Part shown: one piece after another, positions 37,101-45,596 of the stretch
Position numbering within the stretch: position 1 is the stretch's first letter
Layout of the letters: every line of letters begins with the position of its first letter
NCBI GenBank assembly: GCA_013215165.1
Contig: JABSRG010000013.1
Location: 1-61,188, forward strand
Direction of reading: 5' to 3'
DNA length: 61,188 nucleotides
Origin: Opitutales bacterium
GTDB lineage: Bacteria; Verrucomicrobiota; Verrucomicrobiia; Opitutales; JABSRG01
The notes under the pieces: generated by a model
Databases searched by the model: none
Told to the model about the DNA's origin: nothing
The model's input: only the letters and a program-made list of their open reading frames with translations
Translations under genes and position numbers: made by a program

Positions 37101-37933
37101 AGTTTGAACGCCAAATTGATCTCGAATCACTGGATGCCGTTGACTCAATAGAAGAATTGGGCCGCCCAATGCGTACAGACCCGACGCCAGATGACCTCTC
37201 TGCGATGGATCAGACTGATTGGAGTGCTGTAGAAACTGAGGTCCGGGAGTTACGAAGCCGAGTTAATGCAATGGGTCCAGTCAATCTAGTCGCCATCAAA
37301 GAATATGCTGACCTAGCTCAGCGATTTCAGTTTCTTAAAGAACAAAGCGACGACCTGTGGAATTCCAAAAACAGCCTCATTGAGGCGATCGACGAGATAA
37401 ACACCATATCGACTCAGCTCTTCAGGGAAACCTTTGAGCAGGTGATCCAGAACTTTAAGTATACCTACGATCAGCTGACTGGGGGTGGCTTTGCCGATTT
37501 GCAGCTGGTTGACAATGAGGATATTCTCGACTCGGGAATTGATATTGTGGCGCGCCCCCCAGGAACACGCCTGAAGAATTTATCGCTGCTTTCAGGTGGA
37601 CAGAAGACGATGACTGCCGTCGCGTTGCTTTTTGCGATCTATATGGTCAAGCCGAGCCCATTTTGCGTTCTGGATGAGCTAGATGCACCTTTGGATGATG
37701 CTAATATCGGGCGATTTACCAGTATGCTGAAGACATTCACCAAATACTCCCAGTTCGTGATCATTACACACAATAAACGCACGATCGCGGCGTCTAACGT
37801 TGTTTATGGAGTCACCATGCCGGAGAAGGGGGTTTCCCGTGTTATTTCAATGCGTTTTAACCCTGATCAAACTGAATCACTGGAACCAGCTCAAGCGATT
37901 GGCGATGACTTAAGCTTAAGGGCCTCGTCGTAG
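34193..37933 (+). CDS. smc: Chromosome segregation protein SMC
   Basis: SMC forms the condensin ring that organises the bacterial chromosome. From ATG 34193 it has 1246 residues, slightly longer than the usual 1150-1190. The head halves are complete: Walker A VGPNGCGKSN near residue 33 and, at the C-terminus, the LSGGQKTMTAVALLFA signature with Walker B PFCVLDELDAPLDDAN. Between them are two long coiled-coils and a hinge at about 510-680. An ATG 36 bases upstream (34157) is possible but adds 12 residues outside the family start. No scpA or scpB adjoins it. Confidence 0.96.
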   Translation: MHLKEVIINGFKSFADKTKLDLEPGVIAIVGPNGCGKSNIADALRWVLGEQSAKAMRGDKMQDIIFAGSEKRKPLNLCEVFLKFTDCEEHLGTAFNEVEVGRRVAREGSSDYFINGKVCRLKDIQRLFMDTGVGRVSYSFLLQGQIDQILSSNPSERRVIFEEAAGITKYKAQRRETLNKLNLVEANLARVTDVIDEVGRQIGSLKRQASKALRYQRVQHRLSHLDLAWLAYHFDLRSRENLELKQQESALGQKLDTCRSELQKKEAGLNHARAERSSSQERLQSAQQALYNLKAELEKNQNKIQLSQARQEDLGKRGEQISAELGIQLERREDIEKQLQSESTSRQMQLGLVGDSDALFQERNREVLIAQDKLTQAEKALKQARQDVLMVDNKLTRLRSQVTTLEVEAKAYQGRHAQLSEQVHMLSQEIEQLQAESQNLERARTCRLKDLDEQKARLDALQAKRTGLRERHREKQQGLREKDKQIAAVAAHLGVLEKLNQGLEGLGAGAKAILQNKVDELSCEEAETLSRLIEVPEADRLAVEALLGDAVDAVLLADGDETSRAINGLVNQKLGTAVVRGDGDASMTFSIPRDLPERVRPAFERVKAQTVRAESHLRALLAGCYIVDSIVEFRAYWRQSPELRFARISDSEGRVLRADGCMVGGRGKGEKSSIIQRQSEIRKRKKEREVLQAEMDILCGEHEALQQEIQGAEQQLDEQRAQLSEIRQEASTIEAQQKSVQSNLEKANRAVRRAQQNLSEFEASHKQKLHRLEQAQTALKEGEAEHVHAREQVEQNEADIDRFRDERDSRRDSLADLRLQLAEKRQRLESLDREVSQMKRRLDDVNSLVRQRELERDTIHEQVAKLKEDATHAAARNTHLEESVRVTEEQAARQRDAAVAIDKEVSSRETTLESLRRSEREFATQHGRMEIRCVETLSKIQVLVEKAINEYEADLTKVGWKAQLWAADAEFERQIDLESLDAVDSIEELGRPMRTDPTPDDLSAMDQTDWSAVETEVRELRSRVNAMGPVNLVAIKEYADLAQRFQFLKEQSDDLWNSKNSLIEAIDEINTISTQLFRETFEQVIQNFKYTYDQLTGGGFADLQLVDNEDILDSGIDIVARPPGTRLKNLSLLSGGQKTMTAVALLFAIYMVKPSPFCVLDELDAPLDDANIGRFTSMLKTFTKYSQFVIITHNKRTIAASNVVYGVTMPEKGVSRVISMRFNPDQTESLEPAQAIGDDLSLRASS

Positions 37934-37947
37934 CAGACGTTGCCGGT

Positions 37948-38433
37948 TTAGATGGCTCCGTCGTCTTTTAGAGCATCACCGAAGGACAAAAGGCCGCTGC
38001 TGTATTCACGGCCATAGCTGATATGCAAGCTGCATACCTGATAAATTGCCGAGAGAACCTCTAGTTTACTGAGGGAACGTAAAGGGTGAATAAACGCTGA
38101 GTATAAAAGGCCGTTACTTACTGCGTAGCGAGCATCAAGGGCGCTGTGGAAATTCGACTGCATCATCATATCCTTTTCAAACTCCGTCACAGCAGAATAT
38201 TCCTTAATCGGTGAGATAATTCTCATTCGATTGTGAGTTTCGTCGTAGATACACAGCAGCTCCAAATCCCTGAATTCAAATTCGATAACATTCCCATCAG
38301 CGAGAATTTTATCATCTGTCAATTCCTGGATAATCATCCTGAGTGTTGTGCCGTCCATCTCATCTTGGTGAGGTGCTCCGACTAGACTCATGCAGCCTAG
38401 ACACAGAAAAGGGAGTAGTTTAAAAATGTTCAT
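37948..38433 (-). CDS. Exported protein with YbjN/CesT-like fold
   Basis: From ATG 38433 this is a 161-residue protein with a signal peptide (MNIFKLLPFLCLGCMSLVGAP). A longer frame up to 38508 adds residues without signal character. The mature part has a strand, a hinge and a helix carrying MMMQSNFHSALDARYAV, a pattern resembling the YbjN / type III chaperone-like fold. The family is assigned by eye only. It follows the TIGR03790-like gene on the same strand and is convergent with smc at 14 bases. Function unknown. Confidence 0.6.
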   Translation of the reverse strand: MNIFKLLPFLCLGCMSLVGAPHQDEMDGTTLRMIIQELTDDKILADGNVIEFEFRDLELLCIYDETHNRMRIISPIKEYSAVTEFEKDMMMQSNFHSALDARYAVSNGLLYSAFIHPLRSLSKLEVLSAIYQVCSLHISYGREYSSGLLSFGDALKDDGAI

Positions 38434-38518
38434 CAGAATTGGGATTCTCGCCGGGGCTGTTTTAGATGAAACAGTCATGAATTGCATTTCCGATAATCTG
38501 TGACCCACAGAAATTTGG

Positions 38519-39712
38519 TCAATAACCTATCTGTCGATCATTCGATGCAAGCAAATGAAAAGCTGGCTGAGGTGTGAAGGGTCGGTAGAGGGGGTCACCA
38601 ATGACCACCCCCTGCCAGCCGATGCAGTTTATGGATTGATAAGCAGCTTCACCCCAAGTCTTTCCCTGTCTCAGAGCGTGAAACATGATCTGTGGACGAT
38701 GCGTGTGCCTAAGATAAGGTTCGTAAGTGTTACCGACGGTGCATGATACGCCGCGGCTAATTAGAAACGCGACCCAGGAGTTCTCATCTACCAAGGACTT
38801 TCCTGAATAACTGTGAATGTGAAAACCTATTGCTCCCTTTTTGAACTTGAAGTCCTTATTTCTCAATGCCCGTGGGGGCTTGCTTTGATACCAACCAAAA
38901 TAGAATGAGACAGCGTCATTGCCGACTGTGCGCGATGTGTTTACTAGGCAGTCGCGTTCTATCGTAATTCCTGATGTTTCCAAATAAGACTGCGCCGTTT
39001 TTAGCCAATATTTACCCGCGGCATGTGGCCCATCTTTTTCGACGACGGCTGATCCATAAAATGCGTTTTTTTCTGCATAGATTGCATTGTCTATAAGTTC
39101 TTTTACCGCAGACACGTTTGGTCCGTCCAAGCGTGATACCTTGAGCACCATATTTCTAGATTCTTCTATACTGAGGTCGATGTCAAAAAGGGGATTTTGG
39201 ACTGGCCCGACGATATCCTTCTCTATGGATAAAATTTGAGCGAGGTGTGAATCTATGGATCCCTTTGATGTCCTGAGAGAATAATCAATTCCCATTCGTT
39301 CACCCTTCATCTTGCGAGAGTGCTTCATCTTAAGAGGGGTCCCAATCGTCGTCACCAAGAAGTCGATCGAAGTAGAATCGACTCTATAGAGCAGCCTTCC
39401 ATTTCTGTTCTTTTCTTTATGAACCTCACCGGTCATTGCACCTTGGTCAAATAGGGCTTCGATCACAGGGTTGTAGACGGATTCATAAAACTTATTAGAA
39501 GCAATCTCTTCACGAGTGGGTAGTGATAGCCTCAATATGTTATTGCTAGGTATACCCCTTACTTGTGCATAGTATTCTGATATAAATATCGAATCCTCAG
39601 AATTTATGTTCTGTACGATATAAACATTCTTTGTGTCTACTGCACCGAAGCTGGCTGTAGAAAGACTTGCAATCAATAATATGTATAAAGATGCGTTCTT
39701 TAAGTGGTTCAT
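38519..39712 (-). CDS. TIGR03790-like exported protein
   Basis: This 397-residue protein has a signal peptide (about residues 1-23, ending FGA) and then NVYIVQNINSEDSIFISEYYAQVRGIPSNNILRL. That N-terminus is characteristic of the TIGR03790 family of exported proteins known from several phyla, whose function is undescribed. A mid-protein segment LVTTIGTPLKMK matches the family's KGvPlri-like block. A long central domain and a C-terminal region with GDPLYRPF follow. The gene is visibly richer in A and T than its neighbours. It is followed by the YbjN-like gene and preceded by an AT-rich stretch, which fits later acquisition. Confidence 0.72.
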   Translation of the reverse strand: MNHLKNASLYILLIASLSTASFGAVDTKNVYIVQNINSEDSIFISEYYAQVRGIPSNNILRLSLPTREEIASNKFYESVYNPVIEALFDQGAMTGEVHKEKNRNGRLLYRVDSTSIDFLVTTIGTPLKMKHSRKMKGERMGIDYSLRTSKGSIDSHLAQILSIEKDIVGPVQNPLFDIDLSIEESRNMVLKVSRLDGPNVSAVKELIDNAIYAEKNAFYGSAVVEKDGPHAAGKYWLKTAQSYLETSGITIERDCLVNTSRTVGNDAVSFYFGWYQSKPPRALRNKDFKFKKGAIGFHIHSYSGKSLVDENSWVAFLISRGVSCTVGNTYEPYLRHTHRPQIMFHALRQGKTWGEAAYQSINCIGWQGVVIGDPLYRPFTPQPAFHLLASNDRQIGY

Positions 39713-39719
39713 GGACTAT

Positions 39720-39930
39720 ATGAATGGGGGGGATTCTAAGAAAAATTAATAGATGGAAAACGTTCATATATCTCAAGTTTAAATCGTTGTTTCTCTTTAA
39801 TTTTTAGAAAATATTAAAATTAAAAATCTAGGCGGTTTAATGGTTTATGACAAAGAATAGATTTAAACATTTTCTTTGTCTAAACCTATTGTTAAAAACG
39901 TTATATTATTAAAAATTCGTAACACTCAAG
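39720..39930. other. AT-rich gene-free stretch
   Basis: About 210 bases upstream of the TIGR03790-like gene are strikingly AT-rich, with several A/T runs. A 9-bp inverted repeat (GACAAAGAA and TTCTTTGTC) sits around 39850-39880. I see no DnaA box cluster and no coding sequence. It probably carries the promoter of the downstream minus-strand genes. Confidence 0.5.
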
Positions 39931-39951
39931 TTTCTGGCTCAGATTAGAAGG

Positions 39952-40028
39952 GTAGAGTAATGGCGACAGCCATTGCTTGGCTTGAGCTTTGATCTGCACG
40001 ACGGCAATCGCTCTCACGATCACCCTAC
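39952..40028. repeat. 77-bp hairpin repeat, copy 2
   Basis: This is the same length as the element at 8837-8913 and matches it at 60 of 77 positions. Its arms run from GTAGAGTAATGGCGACAGCC to CTCTCACGATCACCCTAC. Arms are better conserved between copies than the loop, as expected if structure is selected. Confidence 0.8.
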
Positions 40029-40081
40029 TGAACATTAGTATGCACCGCACCTCTGGTCACACCCTACTATACCACCGGAAT

Positions 40082-40205
40082 AAAAAACCATTGTGTAATC
40101 GACGGCCCAAATTTGAAACTGGTGCTCAGGGCGGGACTTGTACCGAGCGAAGAGAATCTTCGCGACAAGACCGGTCTGCGCAGCAGATCCGGACCACCCG
40201 CCGGG
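40082..40205 (-). pseudogene. Decayed partial copy of tRNA-Leu and its 3' flank
   Basis: A stretch of about 60 bases here resembles the 3' flank and 3' end of the intact tRNA-Leu(GAG) 150 bases away. It includes a perfect 24-base match (40117-40140 with 40269-40292) that covers the acceptor stem, CCA and part of the T-stem. Beyond the T-stem the sequence diverges into a palindromic segment (GCGAAGAgaaTCTTCGC) and no cloverleaf can be drawn. It could be an old tandem duplicate or an attachment-site scar. Confidence 0.6.
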
Positions 40206-40271
40206 TGAAAGTCTCACAATGCCTTCGAGACAAAAAAAGCCATCGCGTAATCGAAGGCCTAAATTAGGAAC

Positions 40272-40358
40272 TGGTGCTCAGGGCGGGACTTGAACCCGCA
40301 CGCCCATACAGGCACTACCCCCTCAAGATAGCGTGTCTACCAATTCCACCACCTGAGC
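40272..40358 (-). tRNA. tRNA-Leu (GAG anticodon)
   Basis: On the minus strand this is an 87-base class II tRNA. The acceptor GCTCAGG pairs with CCTGAGC and CCA is encoded. The anticodon loop TTGAGGG carries GAG, the variable arm is long, and the T-arm contains GGTTCAAGTCC. All arms pair well, so the gene should be functional. A 24-base part of its 3' end is duplicated downstream. Confidence 0.97.
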
Positions 40359-40574
40359 ATTTGGTTTTCGGGAAAACCCGAAGGATAAGTTTTATGAATG
40401 CTCAAGGTGATGAAATTGGCAAGCCAATGTATTTGTCGCCATCGGCTCGGAACCACCACTTGAGCATCTAGATAAGCATTCGAAAGAAACCCGTTGATCT
40501 TGGTGATGCAATGTATTTTTAAGATAAAAGTGTCGGGAAGTATTGAATGGCGGCTTTCGACATAGGATGAACGT

Positions 40575-41618
40575 ATGGCGCTTTCTTGGTTTCAGGACGG
40601 AAAATTCCCCCTCTACTTAGCTCCGATGGCTGGTTTTACGGACACGGTGTTTCGTCAACTGTGTCGTTCGGAGGGGGCTGATGTAGTCGTATCGGAGTTT
40701 GTTTTGGCTGATGCATTGATTCATGGCGACTCAGCAACCTGGGAAACTGTGGATTTTTCAGAAGACCAGCGCCCAATGGGTATTCAGATTTTTGGATCTT
40801 CGTCTGGAGTTATGGCCGAAGCGGCTCAGCGTTTAGTAGACCGGCATCAGCCGGATTTTATCGACCTTAATTTTGGTTGTCCATCCGACAAGGTGACCTG
40901 CCGCGATGCCGGCTCCTCGCTTTTACGAAATCCCGCAAAGCTGCAATCGATTGCTGCCGCGGTTGTGCGCGCCTTACCAGGTTTGCCGGTGACGGGAAAG
41001 ATCCGAGTCGGCTGGGACGATAGTAGCATTGTCGCCACCGATGTAGCGCGACGTTTGGAGGACGCGGGTGTGGAGGCAGTGGCCATTCACGGGCGAACCA
41101 AAGAACAGGGTTACACGGGGCAAGCCCGCTGGCATCTGATATACGAGGCAGCAGAAGCGGTGAACATCCCTGTGATTGGGAATGGAAACATTGAATCCGC
41201 CGCTGACATTGAGCGTGTTCGGTCTGAGTCACGTGTAGCGGGTGCTATGATTGGCCGAGCCGCATTGGGTTATCCGTGGATATTTGGTGAGATCAAACAC
41301 ATGTTGGCAACAGGAGAGAGGCCACCGAGGCTCACTCTTGAGAAGCGCTGGGAAACGATCATTCGTTTCGCTGAGATGCTTTCAAGCAGACCTGCTAGAC
41401 AGAAATTCGGCGGGCAACTCCGCTGGATGCGTCCTAAACTTTCTAAACTGACCAAGGACATGACAGCGTGCAAAAAAGCACGGGGTGGCTTGGCTCAGGT
41501 GAATTCAATCGAAGAGCTTAGGGTATTGGCCGCGGACCATATTGCTCGCTACGCAGATGCGGACAAAGCCATACTTTCTCGAGACAAGCATGCCGGAGCC
41601 CAGGCTATTGTCGCTTAA
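40575..41618 (+). CDS. dus: tRNA-dihydrouridine synthase
   Basis: Dus enzymes use FMN to reduce uridines in the tRNA D-loop. The 347-residue protein has the TIM-barrel start LYLAPMAGFTDTVFRQLC, the catalytic-site segment DLNFGCPSDKV, the FMN phosphate-binding IHGRTKEQGYTG and NGNIES, and a C-terminal helical domain. It is most like the DusB/NifR3 group, but the subgroup is not certain. The rRNA methyltransferase gene follows after 15 bases, so the two RNA-modification genes probably share a transcript. Confidence 0.93.
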   Translation: MALSWFQDGKFPLYLAPMAGFTDTVFRQLCRSEGADVVVSEFVLADALIHGDSATWETVDFSEDQRPMGIQIFGSSSGVMAEAAQRLVDRHQPDFIDLNFGCPSDKVTCRDAGSSLLRNPAKLQSIAAAVVRALPGLPVTGKIRVGWDDSSIVATDVARRLEDAGVEAVAIHGRTKEQGYTGQARWHLIYEAAEAVNIPVIGNGNIESAADIERVRSESRVAGAMIGRAALGYPWIFGEIKHMLATGERPPRLTLEKRWETIIRFAEMLSSRPARQKFGGQLRWMRPKLSKLTKDMTACKKARGGLAQVNSIEELRVLAADHIARYADADKAILSRDKHAGAQAIVA

Positions 41619-41633
41619 ATATTTACCCAGCAC

Positions 41634-42206
41634 ATGGCTACCTATTCTAAGAAAAAGCAAACCCGTCAGAATCGTCATCGTGGATTTAGCACGCAGATTC
41701 CTGTATTGAGCGAGGAAGAGATGTATCAACTGCTCGCTGAACACAATTGCCCGTTCATCCTGGCTTTGGATCAGGTGCAAGACCCGCACAATCTAGGTGC
41801 GATTATGCGTTCGGCGGATGCCTCGGGAGTCGACGTGGTGGTTGCCCCAAAGAAGGGCGCGCCCCCCATCACTGAAACGGTGCGCCATATTGCATGTGGG
41901 GGGGCAGAACATGTGCCTTATGTTCAAGTCAGTAACCTTGCGAATGCTTTGCGCAAATTTCGAGAGCTGGAGATTCGTATCGTTGCTACTTCGGACCACA
42001 AGGGTTCGATCAGTCTATTTGATTGTGATTTCGCTGGTCCAGTTGCGGTGGTTATGGGTGCCGAGGCCGCAGGTGTACGCCGCCTGACTGCAGAATTATC
42101 AGACGACTTGGTAAAGATCCCGATGTCGGGAGAGGTGGATTGCCTCAATGTGTCGGTTGCAACAGGGGTGACGCTCTTTGAGGCGGTTAGGCAGCGGCAT
42201 CGTTAA
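41634..42206 (+). CDS. rlmB: SpoU-family RNA 2'-O-methyltransferase (RlmB-like)
   Basis: SPOUT-fold enzymes of this type methylate ribose 2'-O positions in rRNA or tRNA. The 190-residue protein has the three SpoU motifs: DQVQDPHNLGAIMRSADASG, VAVVMGAEAAGVR, and VKIPMSGEVDCLNVSVATG. It lacks the full N-terminal RNA-binding domain of E. coli RlmB (243 residues) and has only a basic 20-residue lead. The exact target nucleotide therefore cannot be fixed, and the gene symbol is tentative. It is likely cotranscribed with dus. Confidence 0.85.
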   Translation: MATYSKKKQTRQNRHRGFSTQIPVLSEEEMYQLLAEHNCPFILALDQVQDPHNLGAIMRSADASGVDVVVAPKKGAPPITETVRHIACGGAEHVPYVQVSNLANALRKFRELEIRIVATSDHKGSISLFDCDFAGPVAVVMGAEAAGVRRLTAELSDDLVKIPMSGEVDCLNVSVATGVTLFEAVRQRHR

Positions 42207-42322
42207 GAATTTGCTGACGAGATGTTATTTGAGCTGTGTCGACCTGGGGATTTTTTTTCAATACCCGTGTAGTATGCGCGGTGTGAAGGGGTTCTAGACT
42301 ATCTATCTTGCTTAGCACCTGC

Positions 42323-42358
42323 AAAAAAGCCCGGCATCTTAGGAGAAAGCCGGGCTTT
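42323..42358. terminator. Terminator between rlmB and ahcY
   Basis: AAAGCCCGGC and GCCGGGCTTT form a 10-bp stem with a 13-base loop. The minus strand has six T after the stem, 26 bases past the ahcY stop; the plus strand also ends in TTT, so it may serve both convergent genes. Confidence 0.85.
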
Positions 42359-42383
42359 GAAATGGGTTAAGATTAACCGCCGC

Positions 42384-43811
42384 TTAATAGCGGTAGTGCT
42401 CTTGTTTGAACGGCCCCTTTGACTTCACGCCAATGTAGTCGGCTTGATTGTCTGAAAGGACTGTGAGCTTGGCGCCGATGCGGTCGAGGTGGAGACGGGC
42501 GACTTCCTCGTCCAAGTATTTTGGGAGGATATAGACGCCGGGTGTGTATTTCTCGACCTGCTTCCAGAGATCCATCTGTGCTAATACTTGGTTTGTGAAC
42601 GAGTTCGACATCACAAACGACGGGTGCCCGGTGGCGCAACCGAGGTTGACCAAACGGCCTTCTGCGAGAAGGAAAATAGAGTGTCCTTCTGGGAAGTTGT
42701 ATTGGTCGACCTGAGGCTTGATGTTGATGCGCTGAACGCCGGGAGCTTCGTTTAATTTCACGACCTGGATCTCATTGTCGAAGTGGCCGATGTTACAGAT
42801 TATGGCCTGATCGCGCATCTGGCGCATGTGCTCGAAAGTGATGATGTCCTTATTGCCAGTGGTCGTGACGTAGATGTCTCCGACTGGCAGTGCGTCCTCG
42901 ATTGTGGTGACCTTGAAGCCTTCCATAGCGGCCTGAAGGGCGCAGATGGGGTCGACTTCGGTGACAATAATCTGCGCGCCCATGCCTTTGAGAGCTTGGG
43001 CACAGCCTTTGCCTACATCGCCGTATCCGCAAATTACTGCGACTTTCCCGGCGATCATGACGTCTGTGGCGCGCTTGATTCCGTCGATGAGGGACTCACG
43101 GCAGCCGTAAAGGTTGTCAAATTTCGACTTGGTTACGGAGTCGTTTACATTAATCGCTGGGACGAGGAGTTTGCCTTCTTCTTGCATCTTGTAGAGGCGA
43201 TGAACTCCGGTGGTAGTCTCTTCGGATACACCCTTCCACTCTTTGACTGTGTTGGACCAGCGAATGGGGTCTTCGCTGTTTATCTGTTTGAGGAGGTTCT
43301 TGATGATCTGCTCTTCCTCGCTTTCAGATTCTGAATCGACCCAATCGCTGTTTTCAGTTTCGAGCTCATAGCCTTTGTGGATGAGTAGCGTAGCATCACC
43401 GCCATCGTCGACGATCAGCTGTGGGCCTTTGCCATCTGGCCACGTCAGTGCCTTGTATGTGCAGTCCCAATACTCCTCAAGTGACTCGCCTTTCCAGGCG
43501 AAGACTGGAACGCCGGTGACAGCGATGGCTGCGGCTGCGTGATCTTGTGTAGAGAAAATATTACACGAGCACCAGCGGACGTCTGCGCCCAGAGCAACGA
43601 GGGACTCGATGAGCACCGCTGTTTGGATGGTCATGTGGAGCGATCCCATGATGCGAACTCCAGAGAGTGGTTTCTCCGGGCCGTATTTTTCACGAACGGC
43701 CATCAAGCCGGGCATTTCCTTTTCGGCGATGTCGATCTCTTTGCGTCCCCAGTCGGCTAGGGAGATGTCTGCAACCTTGTAGTCGGTAGTGGTGAGGGTT
43801 TCGGTAGCCAT
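42384..43811 (-). CDS. ahcY: Adenosylhomocysteinase
   Basis: AhcY hydrolyses S-adenosylhomocysteine to adenosine and homocysteine, relieving inhibition of methyltransferases. The 475-residue protein has the NAD site [18 protein letters not shown], the substrate-site segments [14 protein letters not shown] and [14 protein letters not shown], and ends in the family's C-terminal EHYRY. The insertion-containing length is typical of the bacterial long form. It follows metK by 42 bases, so SAM synthesis and SAH recycling are probably cotranscribed. Confidence 0.96.
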   Translation of the reverse strand: MATETLTTTDYKVADISLADWGRKEIDIAEKEMPGLMAVREKYGPEKPLSGVRIMGSLHMTIQTAVLIESLVALGADVRWCSCNIFSTQDHAAAAIAVTGVPVFAWKGESLEEYWDCTYKALTWPDGKGPQLIVDDGGDATLLIHKGYELETENSDWVDSESESEEEQIIKNLLKQINSEDPIRWSNTVKEWKGVSEETTTGVHRLYKMQEEGKLLVPAINVNDSVTKSKFDNLYGCRESLIDGIKRATDVMIAGKVAVICGYGDVGKGCAQALKGMGAQIIVTEVDPICALQAAMEGFKVTTIEDALPVGDIYVTTTGNKDIITFEHMRQMRDQAIICNIGHFDNEIQVVKLNEAPGVQRINIKPQVDQYNFPEGHSIFLLAEGRLVNLGCATGHPSFVMSNSFTNQVLAQMDLWKQVEKYTPGVYILPKYLDEEVARLHLDRIGAKLTVLSDNQADYIGVKSKGPFKQEHYRY

Positions 43812-43853
43812 GTTTTGAATGGATGGAAGTTAAAGGATGAAGGATGATTTGAA

Positions 43854-45017
43854 TTAGAGGGCAGCTTGGAGCTCGCTGGTTTTGTCGGTTTGTTCCCAAG
43901 GCAGATTAGTCTTGCCGAAGTGGCCGTAAAAAGTGGTGCCGCGGTAGATCGGACGCAGCAGGTCGAGTTGTGAGACAATGTCCGCTGGTTTGAAACTGAA
44001 GACCTTCGGTAGGGCGGCGGCGATGGCTTCATCGGGTGCCTTGCCCGTGCCAAAGGTGTTGACGCAAATACTGGTGGGATGGGGGTAGCCGATGGCGTAG
44101 GCCACCTGGACTTCTACTGAGTCTGCAAGTCCTGCAGCCACGATATTTTTGGCAACCCAACGACACATGTAAGCCGCCGAGCGATCTACCTTAGAGGGGT
44201 CTTTGCCCGAGAATGCACCCCCTCCGTGACGACCCCAGCCGCCATAGGTATCCACAATGATTTTCCGCCCCGTTAGGCCAGCATCGCCTTGAGGGCCGCC
44301 GATAATGAACTTACCAGTCGGGTTAATCAGAAACTCGGTTTCATCGGTGAATAATTCGGTCGGTAAGACCTGCTTAACGATCTCTTCGGTGATAAATGCT
44401 TCAATCTCGGCATGAGTCACATCTGCGGTGTGCTGCGTGGAAACAACGACATTTTGGATGCCGGTGATTTTTCCATCTTCATATTTTACAGCCACTTGAG
44501 ACTTAGCGTCGGGGCGTAACCACGGTGCGAGATTTGTCTCCTTGCGCACCCGGCTGAGCTCTTTCATTACAGTGTGAGCGAAGATGACGGGTGCGGGCAT
44601 CAGTTCGGGTGTTTCGTTTGTGGCAAACCCAAACATGATTCCCTGGTCGCCGGCCCCTTGTTCTGCAGTCGCTTTACCTTCGGCTCCTGCAGCATCCACC
44701 CCTTGAGCGATGTCGGGAGATTGGGTCGTAAGTGCATTGGTAATGAATACGCTATCGGCTTGGAAAACATCGTCGTCGTTTGTATAGCCAATCTCCCGAA
44801 TGGCCTCTCGGACAACGGCCTCAAAATCGATCTTTGCTGCGGTAGTCAGCTCGCCGGCGAGAAATGCACAGTTGCTCTTTACTAGGGTTTCGCAGGCCAC
44901 TCGACTGGCGGTGTCCTGTTCAAAGCAAGCATCGAGGATGCTGTCAGAAACGAAGTCGGCAACTTTGTCGGGATGCCCTTCACCGACGGATTCAGATGAG
45001 AAGATAAAATTGGCCAT
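43854..45017 (-). CDS. metK: S-adenosylmethionine synthetase
   Basis: MetK makes SAM from methionine and ATP. The 387-residue protein (ATG 45017) has [18 protein letters not shown], the ATP loop [12 protein letters not shown] and the phosphate loop [19 protein letters not shown]. All are intact. A longer frame to 45062 adds a leader unlike the family. An AACATATC/GATATGTT palindrome lies 41 bases upstream of the start and is a candidate operator. The SET-domain gene and the rRNA methyltransferase in this window are among the users of its product. Confidence 0.96.
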   Translation of the reverse strand: MANFIFSSESVGEGHPDKVADFVSDSILDACFEQDTASRVACETLVKSNCAFLAGELTTAAKIDFEAVVREAIREIGYTNDDDVFQADSVFITNALTTQSPDIAQGVDAAGAEGKATAEQGAGDQGIMFGFATNETPELMPAPVIFAHTVMKELSRVRKETNLAPWLRPDAKSQVAVKYEDGKITGIQNVVVSTQHTADVTHAEIEAFITEEIVKQVLPTELFTDETEFLINPTGKFIIGGPQGDAGLTGRKIIVDTYGGWGRHGGGAFSGKDPSKVDRSAAYMCRWVAKNIVAAGLADSVEVQVAYAIGYPHPTSICVNTFGTGKAPDEAIAAALPKVFSFKPADIVSQLDLLRPIYRGTTFYGHFGKTNLPWEQTDKTSELQAAL

Positions 45018-45057
45018 GGCTAGGATACTGTGAGGAAAGCCAAGTTCGGCAAGTATT

Positions 45058-45083
45058 AACATATCTTGATTTAATGATATGTT
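45058..45083. promoter_or_regulatory. Palindromic candidate operator upstream of metK
   Basis: AACATATC and GATATGTT form a perfect 8-bp inverted repeat with a 10-base AT-rich spacer, 41-66 bases before the metK ATG. A dyad of this kind next to metK-ahcY suggests control by a dimeric repressor, for example an ArsR-type SAH sensor, but the regulator is not identified here. Confidence 0.4.
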
Positions 45084-45188
45084 CCTCTGAGGCGTCGATT
45101 GAGCATTTAAAGGAGTCTACGGACATCGGGTGGATAGAATATACAGAGACGCTCGACTTGTGAGCTTAATTGCTTTTGGAAGTTGGGG

Positions 45189-45596
45189 ATGAAATCAAAG
45201 ATCTTAGCCTTCTTGTCGATTTTAGCATCAATTGCATTCACCGGTTGCAACACGAACGATCAATGGGTCGAGGATAATAAAAACCGGCTCTGTGTCTCGT
45301 TTGATGCCCCGCATCCGGGCTGGGTTCTAGCGATCCAGGAAGTTTGGGAGAAAAAGGGAGAGTTTTACGTCTATGCTGAGGTGAAGGTGAAGGATCCCAA
45401 CGCGATGTATCCTCAAATCATCTCCGTGGTCGGTGATTGCGTTCCAGTCATGCAGGACGGCAAACCCTTTCAGCTTTATTTAGCGGGTAAGACCTGGAAT
45501 TGGGAATCTATCGAGGGGGCTATAGAGGTGGCGGGTTCAGATGAGTTCAGGAAGGTCTTCGATACTAAGGGAGCTCGGAAACGTTTTCCGCGATGA
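45189..45596 (+). CDS. Small lipoprotein of unknown function
   Basis: The 135-residue protein starts MKSKILAFLSILASIAFTGC, a signal peptide with lipobox FTGC, so it is predicted to be a lipoprotein. The mature domain of about 115 residues has alternating strands and several Trp residues (PHPGWVLAIQEVW, KTWNWESIEG). I do not recognise the family. ATG 45189 is preferred over the start six bases earlier. Its stop overlaps the thiN start as ATGA, so the two are coupled although no functional link is evident. Confidence 0.68.
   Translation: MKSKILAFLSILASIAFTGCNTNDQWVEDNKNRLCVSFDAPHPGWVLAIQEVWEKKGEFYVYAEVKVKDPNAMYPQIISVVGDCVPVMQDGKPFQLYLAGKTWNWESIEGAIEVAGSDEFRKVFDTKGARKRFPR

Noticed and set aside
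39740-39930. AT-rich stretch considered as a replication origin
   Set aside because: No DnaA-box cluster or origin-type neighbours (dnaA, dnaN, rpmH); smc and dnaB in the window are not origin markers.
45018-45188. Possible SAM or SAH riboswitch upstream of metK
   Set aside because: No conserved riboswitch core was recognised; only a short dyad is present.
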